Assembly (NCBI GenBank): GCA_016490735.1
Contig: JAEMWC010000235.1
Coordinates: 62,501-126,500, forward strand
Direction of reading: 5' to 3'
Length of the DNA stretch: 64,000 nucleotides
Source of the DNA: Pachyseris speciosa
Taxonomy: Eukaryota > Cnidaria > Anthozoa > Scleractinia > Pachyseridae
Positions 44,901 through 55,000 of the stretch are shown piece after piece (position 1 is the stretch's first letter; every line of letters starts with the position of its first letter). The position numbers were made by a program, and so were the translations under genes. The notes under the pieces are model-generated. The model saw only the letters and a list, made by a program, of their open reading frames with translations. It made no database searches and was not told where the DNA came from.

Positions 44901-47200
44901 TCTATAGCGTTGTATCATGAATGCCGTTCTCTTATTGGCTACGCTACTAGCTATCCAATCTGTTTTAGTATAAATCTACTAGCGTTGTATCATGAATGCC
45001 GTTCTCTTATTGCTACTACTAGCTATCCACTCTTTTTAGTATAAATCTACTAGCGTTGTATCATGAATGCCGTTCTCTTATTGCTACGCTACTAGCTATC
45101 ACTCTGTTTTAGTATAAATCTACTAGCGTTGTATCATGAATGCCGTTCTCTTATTGCTACGCTACTAGCTATCAATCTGTTTTAGTATAAATCTACTAGC
45201 GTTGTATCATGAATGCCGTTCTCTTATTGGCTACGCTACTAGCTATCCTCTGTTTTAGTATAAATCTACTAGCGTTGTATCATGAATGCCGTTCTCTTAT
45301 TGCTACGCTACTCGCTATCCAATCTGTTTTAGTATAAATCTACTAGCGTTGTATCATGAATGCCGTTCTCTTATTGGCTACGCTACTAGCTATCCAATCT
45401 GTTTTAGTATAAATCTACTAGCGTTGTATCATGAATGCCGTTCTCTTATTGCTACGCTACTAGCTATCAATCTGTTAGTATAAATCTACTAGCGTTGTAT
45501 CATGAATGCCGTTCTCTTATTGCTACGCTACTAGCTATCAATCTGTTTTAGTATAAATCTACTAGCGTTGTATCATGAATGCCGTTCTCTTATTGGCTAC
45601 GCTACTAGCTATCCACTCTGTTTTAGTATAAATCTACTAGCGTTGTATCATGAATGCCGTTCTCTTATTGCTACGCTACTAGCTATCCACTCTGTTTTAG
45701 TATAAATCTACTAGCGTTGTATCATGAATGCCGTTCTCTTATTGCTACGCTACTAGCTATCAATCTGTTTTAGTATAAATCTACTAGCGTTGTATCATGA
45801 ATGCCGTTCTCTTATTAGCTACGCTACTAGCTATCCAATCTGTTTTAGTATAAATCTACTAGCGTTGTATCATGAATGCCGTTCTCTTATTGGCTACGCT
45901 ACTAGCTATGCACTCTGTTTTAGTATAAATCTACTAGCGTTGTATCATGAATGCCGTTCTCTTATTGGCTACGCTACTAGCTATGCACTCTGTTTTAGTA
46001 TAAATCTGCTAGCGTTGTATCATGAATGCCGTTCTCTTATTGGCTACGCTACTAGCTATCCAATCTGTTTTAGTATAAATCTACTAGCGTTGTATCATGA
46101 ATGCCGTTCTCTTATTGGCTACGCTACTAGCTATCCAATCTGTTTTAGTATAAATCTACTAGCGTTGTATCATGAATGCCGTTCTCTTATTGGCTACGCT
46201 ACTAGCTATGCACTCTGTTTTAGTATAAATCTACTAGCGTTGTATCATGAATGCCGTTCTCTTATTGGCTACGCTACTCGCTATCCAATCTGTTTTAGTA
46301 TAAATCTACTAGCGTTGTATCATGAATGCCGTTCTCTTATTGGCTACGCTACTAGCTATCCACTCTGTTTTAGTATAAATCTACTAGCGTTCTATCACGA
46401 ATGCCGTTCTCTTATTAGCTACGCTACTAGCTATGCACTCTGTTTTAGTATAAATCTGCTAGCGTTGTATCATGAATGCCGTTCTCTTATTGGCTACGCT
46501 ACTAGCTATCCACTCTGTTTTAGTATAAATCTACTAGCGTTGTATCATGAATGCCGTTCTCTTATTAGCTACGCTACTAGCTATCCAATCTGTTTTAGTA
46601 TAAATCTACTAGCGTTGTATCATGAATGCCGTTCTCTTATTGGCTACGCTACTAGCTATCCACTCTGTTTTAGTATAAATCTACTAGCGTTGTATCATGA
46701 ATGCCGTTCTCTTATTGGCTACGCTACTAGCTATCCAATCTGTTTTAGTATAAATCTACTAGCGTTGTATCATGAATGCCGTTCTCTTATTAGCTACGCT
46801 ACTAGCTATCCACTCTGTTTTAGTATAAATCTACTAGCGTTGTATCATGAATGCCGTTCTCTTATTGGCTACGCTACTAGCTATCCAATCTGTTTTAGTA
46901 TAAATCTACTAGCGTTCTATCACGAATGCCGTTCTCTTATTGGCTACGCTACTAGCTATGCACTCTGTTTTAGTATAAATCTACTAGCGTTCTATCACGA
47001 ATGCCGTTCTCTTATTGGCTACGCTACTAGCTATGCACTCTGTTTTAGTATAAATCTACTAGCGTTGTATCATGAATGCCGTTCTCTTATTGGCTACGCT
47101 ACTCGCTATCCACTCTGTTTTAGTATAAATCTACTAGCGTTCTATCACGAATGCCGTTCTCTTATTAGCTACGCTACTAGCTATCCAATCTGTTTTAGTA
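32954..47200 (+). repeat. 75-bp satellite array 1, about 190 monomers
   Basis: Head-to-tail monomers of exactly 75 bp run from TATAAATCTGCTAGCG at 32956 to 47200. A monomer begins TATAAATCTACTAGCG, includes ATCATGAATGCC and TTATTGGCTACGCTAC, and ends CTCTGTTTTAG. Variation is almost confined to five two-state sites: CTA/CTG near the start, GGC/AGC, ACTAGC/ACTCGC, ATCC/ATGC, and CCACTC/CCAATC. Rare forms include an ACACTAC substitution (33376, 34203, 34728) and TTCTATCACG (from 46391). The array starts 2.2 kb after the cadherin gene. It is AT-rich but has three to four CpGs per monomer. Confidence 0.98.
42740..45780 (+). repeat. Indel-rich block of array 1 (probable low-quality consensus)
   Basis: Over about 41 monomers nearly every unit lacks one or more bases, while flanking blocks hardly have any indel. 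The losses fall mainly at the GGC/AGC site (giving ATTGCTAC) and at the ATCC site (giving ATCACTC or ATCAATC), with fewer at the CGCTAC segment. These are the positions where monomers differ from one another. Confidence 0.85.
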
Positions 47201-47341
47201 GCGGAGCTCCGACGGCCCGAAGGGCCGTCAAGCGGAGCACCATACCTATAGAAACCCGTCAACTGCTTCTCTCATGGTAAAAATGGCTAGCGGTATTGCT
47301 CGTGGGCGCGTACGCACGACGACGACGACGACGACGGAGTC

Positions 47342-47372
<31 letters not shown>

Positions 47373-47623
47373 CATAATAATCCAACATGGCGGCCATACT
47401 CCACCTGGCCCAGCTGACCAGCTACTTTACAGCGTACATCTTTGATACTGGACATCCATCTTATAGCCAATTGACACTGTCAAAACAAGGTATTCGCTGA
47501 CCAGTGTAACGTGACCATATCGCGGGCTCAAGTTAAGACCTCATCGAGGTCAGCTGTTTTTTTTGAAGTTGACCGCTGACCAGGTACTTGCTTTCGATTG
47601 GATCGCAGGCTCAAGCCAAGTGT

Positions 47624-48004
47624 GGGACACCCTTAACCGCGGTCAAACGTAAAAAAGTAAGAAAAGTCCTTTAAAGATAAGGTTTTTACGTTGAGAGCTC
47701 AAAGCTGATAAATTTTCCTTTATTATGTGAGTTTACTAAATCATTTCATGGCTTACTAAAAAAGTTTCAAGTCTTTTTAAAGCGAAGAATGTGGAGACTG
47801 GTCGGCGCTCTGTGTTTTTGTTTTCTGTTTCAATGCGTGACTTCTGGATATTTTACCTAAAACTTTTTTTAGTAATCCATAAAATGATTTGGTAAACTCA
47901 CCGACTGACGAAAAACTTATCAGGTTTGAGCTCTCAATGTAAAAACCTTATCTTTAAAGAACTTTTCTTACTTTTTTACGTTTGACCGCGGTTAAGGGAC
48001 ACCC
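47624..48004. repeat. Foldback: about 145-bp inverted arms with 90-bp spacer
   Basis: The segment starting GGGACACCCTTAACCGCGG at 47624 is repeated in reverse complement ending at 48004, at about 85-90% identity (shared TTAACCGCGGTCAAACGTAA, AAGATAAGGTTTTTAC and TTGAGAGCTCAAA). Arms are 47624-47767 and 47859-48004. Confidence 0.8.
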
Positions 48005-48143
48005 AAACCAAATCGAGGCCGTTAAAATTTTTCGCGCGCTTTCTGCGGCTGGTAATTTCACATTCAGTTGGTTTCTTTATTTTGAGCAAAACAACTTCAT
48101 CTTCTTCGATCGAAGTTTGTCTTTCGCGTAAAAAGCATAAAGA

Positions 48144-48531
48144 TCAAGAACTTGTCAAAAGATACTCCAGAAGGTGAATTTTCAAGTGATGAAAGGAAGG
48201 ACGGACGATTTTTCTCAGGAAAAGCTTCAAAGATTGTGCGGTTGAAAACAGTATAATTCAACGCTTCAAGGGCTTTCACTTCACCGCGGCATCTTGCATC
48301 TCACCAAGAAAAGTCACTTAAACAGTTCACCGGTATTATCAAGAACTTGTCAAAAGATACTCCAGAAGGTGAATTTTCAAGTGATGAAAGGAAGGACGGA
48401 CGATTTTTTCTCAGGAAAAGCTTCAAAGATTGTGCGGTTGAAAACAGTATAATTCAACGCTTCAAGGGCTTTCACTTCACCGCGGCATCTTGCATCTCAC
48501 CAGAAAAGTCACTTAACAGTTCACCGGTATT
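48144..48531. repeat. Tandem duplication, 195-bp period
   Basis: TCAAGAACTTGTCAAAAGAT at 48144 recurs at 48339 and the copies are nearly identical to the CACCGGTATTA end. They differ by single-base homopolymer changes (GATTTTTC/GATTTTTTC, ACCAAGAAAAG/ACCAGAAAAG, TTAAACAG/TTAACAG). Confidence 0.9.
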
Positions 48532-48841
48532 AATGGAGAGGATGAGTAGCTCAAACTCTGTGGAAGAAAGCTCTTTCTTTGGACAAACCGTTTGCTATTT
48601 TTGCGGATGCTTGTTTTTACTTTACTGAAGCTTACGCATTTTCAAGTGGTAGAAACCTCTACAACACAGGACAGTGAGGTAATTAAATAAATAGAAGCTT
48701 AACCTTTGGTTTAATCGTTGTTTACTTTTGTTCAGGAATGAAACTTGTATTTTTCTCGAATGGATATAAATAACAATCATCTGTACTCGTTTTGGACGCA
48801 AAGAAGTAGTTGAATTGTTTGTTTGTTTTGTTACGTTGTTT

Positions 48842-49120
48842 TTCTTTGCAAGCGAACGAGTGTTTTTACTCGGCTTGGCTGACTGTTTTTCGACCTTGGT
48901 TCCTCACAGTAACGTTAAGAAACTTTTGCCCTTAATCTTGTTATCAACACGGTAAATCGAATGCGTCCTCGTAAAATTAAGCATTATAATTCTTTGCAAG
49001 CGAACGAGTGTTTTTACTCGGCTTGGCTGACTGTTTTTCGACCTTGGTTCCTCACAGTAACGTTAAGAAACTTTTGCCCTTATCTTATCAACACGTAATC
49101 GCAATGAGTCTCGTAGCGTT
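48842..49120. repeat. Tandem duplication, 148-bp period
   Basis: TCTTTGCAAGCGAACGAGTG at 48843 recurs at 48991, and the next 110 bp match closely before decaying around AACACGTAATCG. The region between the two duplications (48532-48841) shows nothing I can name. Confidence 0.85.
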
Positions 49121-49397
49121 TGGATGTTAAAAACAGCGAAATGGGTTGACTGGCTGGCTGGTTTTGATAAATTTAAAGTGGACGGATCTGCGAGAGAAAT
49201 GCTCGTTTGGTTTGGCAAGCGCTTTCTTCGTTATCTGGATGATGTTTTGCCACTGAGAATCATTAATTCAAGAAGGTTCTTCGGAAGACATGGGAAGTAA
49301 CAGTAAAACCATCAAAGCACTTAAGTGTTTTGTGTAAGCCAAGGAAAGATTTTGTGGGAAATGGCTCTATTATTCAGCTCTGTCGCATTCCGAGTGA

Positions 49398-49850
49398 TTG
49401 CTGTCTCAGTGATTCCTGTTGACTGCTCTAAACGATCAGGTACCGACCTCTTTTTTGTCTTTTTCTACGGACATTTATGTCAAATCTGCTAAGAAATTTT
49501 TCTAGCTTAATACAAGATAGTTTTGTTACCTGTCCAATTTCTGCACCTTCTCCAAGAATCTTCGAAGAAATATTATTCATATTGTGCTTTGTTTTCTTGT
49601 AATAAGTCTTATGTTTGTTGTTATATTGTTTCTGAACCGCGGTCAATTCCTGTTGACTGCTGTAAACGAAGAGTTGGTACCCTTTATTTTTTTGTCTAGG
49701 GGCATTTATGTCAAAATAAATACCGATTTTCCTAGCTTTATCATTACAAGCTATTTTAATTACTAGCTAGTCTTGTTTAATTTCTCCACCTTCTCCTTCT
49801 TCGAGCAAACACTCGTCGGCATCGTACTTTGTTCGCTTGCAGTGTTTTTG
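49398..49850. repeat. Diverged tandem repeat, about 240-bp period
   Basis: ATTCCTGTTGACTGCTCTAA at 49406 resembles ATTCCTGTTGACTGCTGTAA at 49647. The copies share GGTACC, CATTTATGTCAAA, CTAGCTT and TTTCTGCACCTTCTCC lines but differ elsewhere, so they are older than the neighbouring duplications. Confidence 0.6.
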
Positions 49851-50432
49851 TTTTGTTTTGTTTTTTTTTTATCCGCTTTGAATCCTTTACGCTTTCATCT
49901 CAAAGTAGTTAGACACAAGAATGTCCGTCTTTTTTTTTTTTTCTTTTTTGCAAACGTTTACTATCGAAAACTCTTCGTTTTCCCTGCTGCTGCTCAATTG
50001 TTTTGGACACAAATTAAACTGGCCCAAATAAACTCTTGCGAAGTTGCTCGGTGAGAGTGTGCAGCTCCGATTCTAGGCTTGGCATGGCTAAATATATATA
50101 TGGCCTTCAGCTTTTCTTTTTTTTAATCGCTACATAACAGACTGGAATGGTGTTCCATCGAACATGTGTTTTTTTATCCGCTTTGAATCCCTTTACGCTT
50201 TTATCTCAATTTAAACAGATGTCCGCTTTTTTTTTTTTTTCTTTTTTAAAGTTTACTATGAACTTCGTTTTTGCTCTCTCAAACAAATTAAACTGCCCAA
50301 ATAAACTCTTGCGAAGTTGCTCGGTGAGAGTGTGCAGCTCGATTCTAGGCTTGGCATGGCTAAATATATATATGGCCTTCAGCTTTCTTTTTTAATCGCT
50401 ACATAACAGACTGGAATGGTGTTCCATCGAAC
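49850..50432. repeat. Tandem duplication, about 280-bp period, with GGCTTGGCATGGCTAAATAT line
   Basis: The copies begin TTTTTATCCGCTTTGAATCC (49870 and 50173) and end GGTGTTCCATCGAACAT (50150 and 50415). The second copy is shorter by several small deletions. The CTAGGCTTGGCATGGCTAAA line in each is echoed in shortened form at the right end of the insert (51980). Confidence 0.85.
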
Positions 50433-50819
50433 ATCATGTATGCACCTTCTTTAAGCAGTTTTAAGTTACTATTTATAGTGTCATTTTAAATCAGATGTAG
50501 CTTGTGAGTGACAAGTATATTAATTAGGTTTGCTATGGATTACTTCATGATTTTAGTCTCAATCTCAAATAGGGGTGACTTGTAAGAGACAAGTATTTGA
50601 TTTAATTTGATTAGGTTAGCTTTGGGCCACGTTTAAATTTCACCTCTTAGTTTTTAGAATGTGTAATATTAGATAATATTCTTTGTATGGGATTTAGTTT
50701 CTCCCAATTATTCTCCAGTCATGCACTTTTTTGTTTTGTATCAACTTAGTTGTATTCACATGACAAAGTATTATTAAACTTAAAACTTAAAATTAAACTT
50801 AAAGTAAGCTCTTTCTCAT

Positions 50820-51420
50820 CAATGTACACATCCTTTGGACTTCCTCCTCCTGCGTACAGTCTTTCAATTAATTTTATTAGTAGCTGGTCACACCAATCTT
50901 GTGGGATGTTTGGATGACATTTGGCATTAATGTTTAATGGAATCTCTGATGTTTGATGAAGTATGTTAAGATCAAGTTAAGATGGCTAACGGATTTCCAG
51001 CACTTTTGCTTTGATGAATCACCTGATAGTGGTATCAACCAAATGCCCAATATATTATTATCAAGTTGTTTGGGCTTGCACTTAACTGGCCAGAAGAGCA
51101 GCTGGATTTCTTTTTGAAAACACTGTAGGTGCATTGAGTGATGAGCTTAATGTTAGCAAGCATTTTTTTTGTGATAGTAAGGTCAAGAAGTAATTGATCA
51201 AAATAAATATCTTGGTCTTAATTCATGGCATCTAAATATTTTTATTGATTCCATGTATCTTTCTTTCATAATTTGTGAGGCATACATATATCCAGAGGAT
51301 ACACAATTTCCGATTTCTGACTGTCTCATGGGAGGCTGTGGATAATTGAAATTGCATTCATTATGAAGTGGTGATCTATCACTATATATCTGATGTGATA
51401 CTGATTCCAAGGAGCAATCA
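50820..51420 (-). pseudogene. Possible minus-strand coding remnant, unidentified
   Basis: Three minus-strand stretches read like protein: NAKCHPNIPQDWCDQLLIKL then ERLYAGGGSPKDVYIDEKEL (50930-50810); CFQKEIQLLFWPVKCKPKQL (51130-51070); and YSDRSPLHNECNFNYPQPPM (51390-51330). They lie in order but in different frames, as a decayed transposon gene would. I recognise no family. 50433-50815 and 51421-51960 show nothing nameable beyond GGGGTCCAAAT repeats near 51714-51835. Confidence 0.3.
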
Positions 51421-52000
51421 CCAGGCTTCTCACCAATTTCTAGTGGCTCTAAACCATACCTAAGTAGCTAAGTATGTAACTAAGTTGCCTACAGTTGAAC
51501 GGGGAAACAGACCTGTCCTTAGGTATTGCTCTAAGATGTTAAGAAATGTTTTGTTTTAAAAATTTATAGATGAAAACTAGCTTTGCAGGTTCTTTTTTAC
51601 ACAAGGTATTAAAGATTATTTTAAAAAAAACCTACCTCAATATTTTTATTTTGCTTTTTTAACATCTCCAAACTCAGTTGGGAAAGGAATTTTTATTACC
51701 TTACTCGGAGGGGTGGGGGTCCAAATTCGTAAAAGGGGATTCATATCTGCTAGCAGTTCTGGACTAGGGGGTCCAAATCTGATCCACAAGCAGATCTGGA
51801 CTGGAGGGTGCAAATCCACGTGGGGTCCAAATCCACTGTGCCACTGGCTCAGATCACCTTTATATACTATTTTCTACAGCATTGGGTCTGTAGCTTGAGT
51901 GAGGTCAGATGGGTGATATGACAAGCAGACTATATGTAAATGCCAGTAGAAAAAGAATGCTTTTGGAGCTCCGCTTTTAGGCTTGGCTAATATATATATT

Positions 52001-55000
52001 TATAAATCTACTAGCGTTGTATCATGAATGCCGTTCTCTTATTGGCTACGCTACTCGCTATCCAATCTGTTTTAGTATAAATCTACTAGCGTTGTATCAT
52101 GAATGCCGTTCTCTTATAGCTACGCTACTAGCTATGCACTCTGTTTTAGTATAAATCTACTAGCGTTGTATCATGAATGCCGTTCTCTTATTGGCTACGC
52201 TACTCGCTATCCACTCTGTTTTAGTATAAATCTACTAGCGTTCTATCACGAATGCCGTTCTCTTATTAGCTACGCTACTAGCTATGCACTCTGTTTTAGT
52301 ATAAATCTACTAGCGTTGTATCATGAATGCCGTTCTCTTATTAGCTACGCTACTAGCTATCCACTCTGTTTTAGTATAAATCTACTAGCGTTCTATCACG
52401 AATGCCGTTCTCTTATTGGCTACGCTACTCGCTATCCACTCTGTTTTAGTATAAATCTACTAGCGTTGTATCATGAATGCCGTTCTCTTATTGGCTACGC
52501 TACTCGCTATCCACTCTGTTTTAGTATAAATCTACTAGCGTTGTATCATGAATGCCGTTCTCTTATTGGCTACGCTACTCGCTATCCACTCTGTTTTAGT
52601 ATAAATCTACTAGCGTTGTATCATGAATGCCGTTCTCTTATTAGCTACGCTACTAGCTATGCACTCTGTTTTAGTATAAATCTGCTAGCGTTGTATCATG
52701 AATGCCGTTCTCTTATTGGCTACGCTACTAGCTATGCACTCTGTTTTAGTATAAATCTACTAGCGTTGTATCATGAATGCCGTTCTCTTATTAGCTACGC
52801 TACTCGCTATCCACTCTGTTTTAGTATAAATCTGCTAGCGTTGTATCATGAATGCCGTTCTCTTATTAGCTACGCTACTAGCTATGCACTCTGTTTTAGT
52901 ATAAATCTACTAGCGTTGTATCATGAATGCCGTTCTCTTATTAGCTACGCTACTAGCTATCCAATCTGTTTTAGTATAAATCTACTAGCGTTGTATCATG
53001 AATGCCGTTCTCTTATTGGCTACGCTACTAGCTATCCACTCTGTTTTAGTATAAATCTACTAGCGTTGTATCATGAATGCCGTTCTCTTATTAGCTACGC
53101 TACTAGCTATCCACTCTGTTTTAGTATAAATCTGCTAGCGTTGTATCATGAATGCCGTTCTCTTATTAGCTACGCTACTCGCTATCCAATCTGTTTTAGT
53201 ATAAATCTACTAGCGTTGTATCATGAATGCCGTTCTCTTATTGGCTACGCTACTCGCTATCCAATCTGTTTTAGTATAAATCTACTAGCGTTGTATCATG
53301 AATGCCGTTCTCTTATTGGCTACGCTACTCGCTATCCACTCTGTTTTAGTATAAATCTGCTAGCGTTGTATCATGAATGCCGTTCTCTTATTGGCTACGC
53401 TACTAGCTATCCACTCTGTTTTAGTATAAATCTACTAGCGTTGTATCATGAATGCCGTTCTCTTATTGGCTACGCTACTAGCTATCCACTCTGTTTTAGT
53501 ATAAATCTACTAGCGTTGTATCATGAATGCCGTTCTCTTATTGGCTACGCTACTAGCTATCCAATCTGTTTTAGTATAAATCTGCTAGCGTTGTATCATG
53601 AATGCCGTTCTCTTATTAGCTACGCTACTAGCTATCCACTCTGTTTTAGTATAAATCTGCTAGCGTTGTATCATGAATGCCGTTCTCTTATTGGCTACGC
53701 TACTAGCTATCCAATCTGTTTTAGTATAAATCTGCTAGCGTTGTATCATGAATGCCGTTCTCTTATTAGCTACGCTACTAGCTATCCACTCTGTTTTAGT
53801 ATAAATCTACTAGCGTTGTATCATGAATGCCGTTCTCTTATTGGCTACGCTACTAGCTATCCAATCTGTTTTAGTATAAATCTACTAGCGTTGTATCATG
53901 AATGCCGTTCTCTTATTAGCTACGCTACTCGCTATCCACTCTGTTTTAGTATAAATCTACTAGCGTTGTATCATGAATGCCGTTCTCTTATTGGCTACGC
54001 TACTAGCTATCCACTCTGTTTTAGTATAAATCTACTAGCGTTGTATCATGAATGCCGTTCTCTTATTAGCTACGCTACTAGCTATCCACTCTGTTTTAGT
54101 ATAAATCTACTAGCGTTGTATCATGAATGCCGTTCTCTTATTGGCTACGCTACTAGCTATCCACTCTGTTTTAGTATAAATCTACTAGCGTTGTATCATG
54201 AATGCCGTTCTCTTATTGGCTACGCTACTCGCTATCCACTCTGTTTTAGTATAAATCTACTAGCGTTGTATCATGAATGCCGTTCTCTTATTGGCTACGC
54301 TACTAGCTATCCAATCTGTTTTAGTATAAATCTACTAGCGTTGTATCATGAATGCCGTTCTCTTATTAGCTACGCTACTAGCTATCCACTCTGTTTTAGT
54401 ATAAATCTACTAGCGTTGTATCATGAATGCCGTTCTCTTATTAGCTACGCTACTAGCTATCCAATCTGTTTTAGTATAAATCTACTAGCGTTGTATCATG
54501 AATGCCGTTCTCTTATTAGCTACGCTACTCGCTATCCACTCTGTTTTAGTATAAATCTACTAGCGTTGTATCATGAATGCCGTTCTCTTATTGGCTACGC
54601 TACTAGCTATCCACTCTGTTTTAGTATAAATCTACTAGCGTTGTATCATGAATGCCGTTCTCTTATTAGCTACGCTACTCGCTATCCACTCTGTTTTAGT
54701 ATAAATCTACTAGCGTTGTATCATGAATGCCGTTCTCTTATTGGCTACGCTACTAGCTATCCACTCTGTTTTAGTATAAATCTACTAGCGTTGTATCATG
54801 AATGCCGTTCTCTTATTGGCTACGCTACTCGCTATCCAATCTGTTTTAGTATAAATCTACTAGCGTTGTATCATGAATGCCGTTCTCTTATTGGCTACGC
54901 TACTAGCTATCCACTCTGTTTTAGTATAAATCTACTAGCGTTGTATCATGAATGCCGTTCTCTTATTAGCTACGCTACTCGCTATCCACTCTGTTTTAGT

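Larger units (their letters stand above)
47201..51974. mobile_element. 4.8-kb insert splitting the satellite, GCGGAGCTCC inverted ends and terminal hairpin
   Basis: The array stops at TTTTAGTA and the insert begins GCGGAGCTCC; it ends GGAGCTCCGC at 51974, followed by TTTTAGGCTTGGC and then array 2. The left end carries a perfect hairpin GACGGCCC-GAA-GGGCCGTC (47211-47229), enclosed by GCTCCG (47206-47211) and CGGAGC (47233-47238). The interior is AT-rich and contains a foldback (47624-48004), several tandem duplications (48144-50430) and a possible minus-strand coding remnant (50820-51420). TTTTAG on both sides could be a target duplication, though 20 extra bases follow on the right. The element class is unknown. 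Confidence 0.5.

Noticed and set aside
47201..51974. Helitron
   Set aside because: A terminal hairpin is present, but I could not find a TC start with a CTRR end at the correct distance or an A|T insertion site, and no Rep/helicase remnant was seen.
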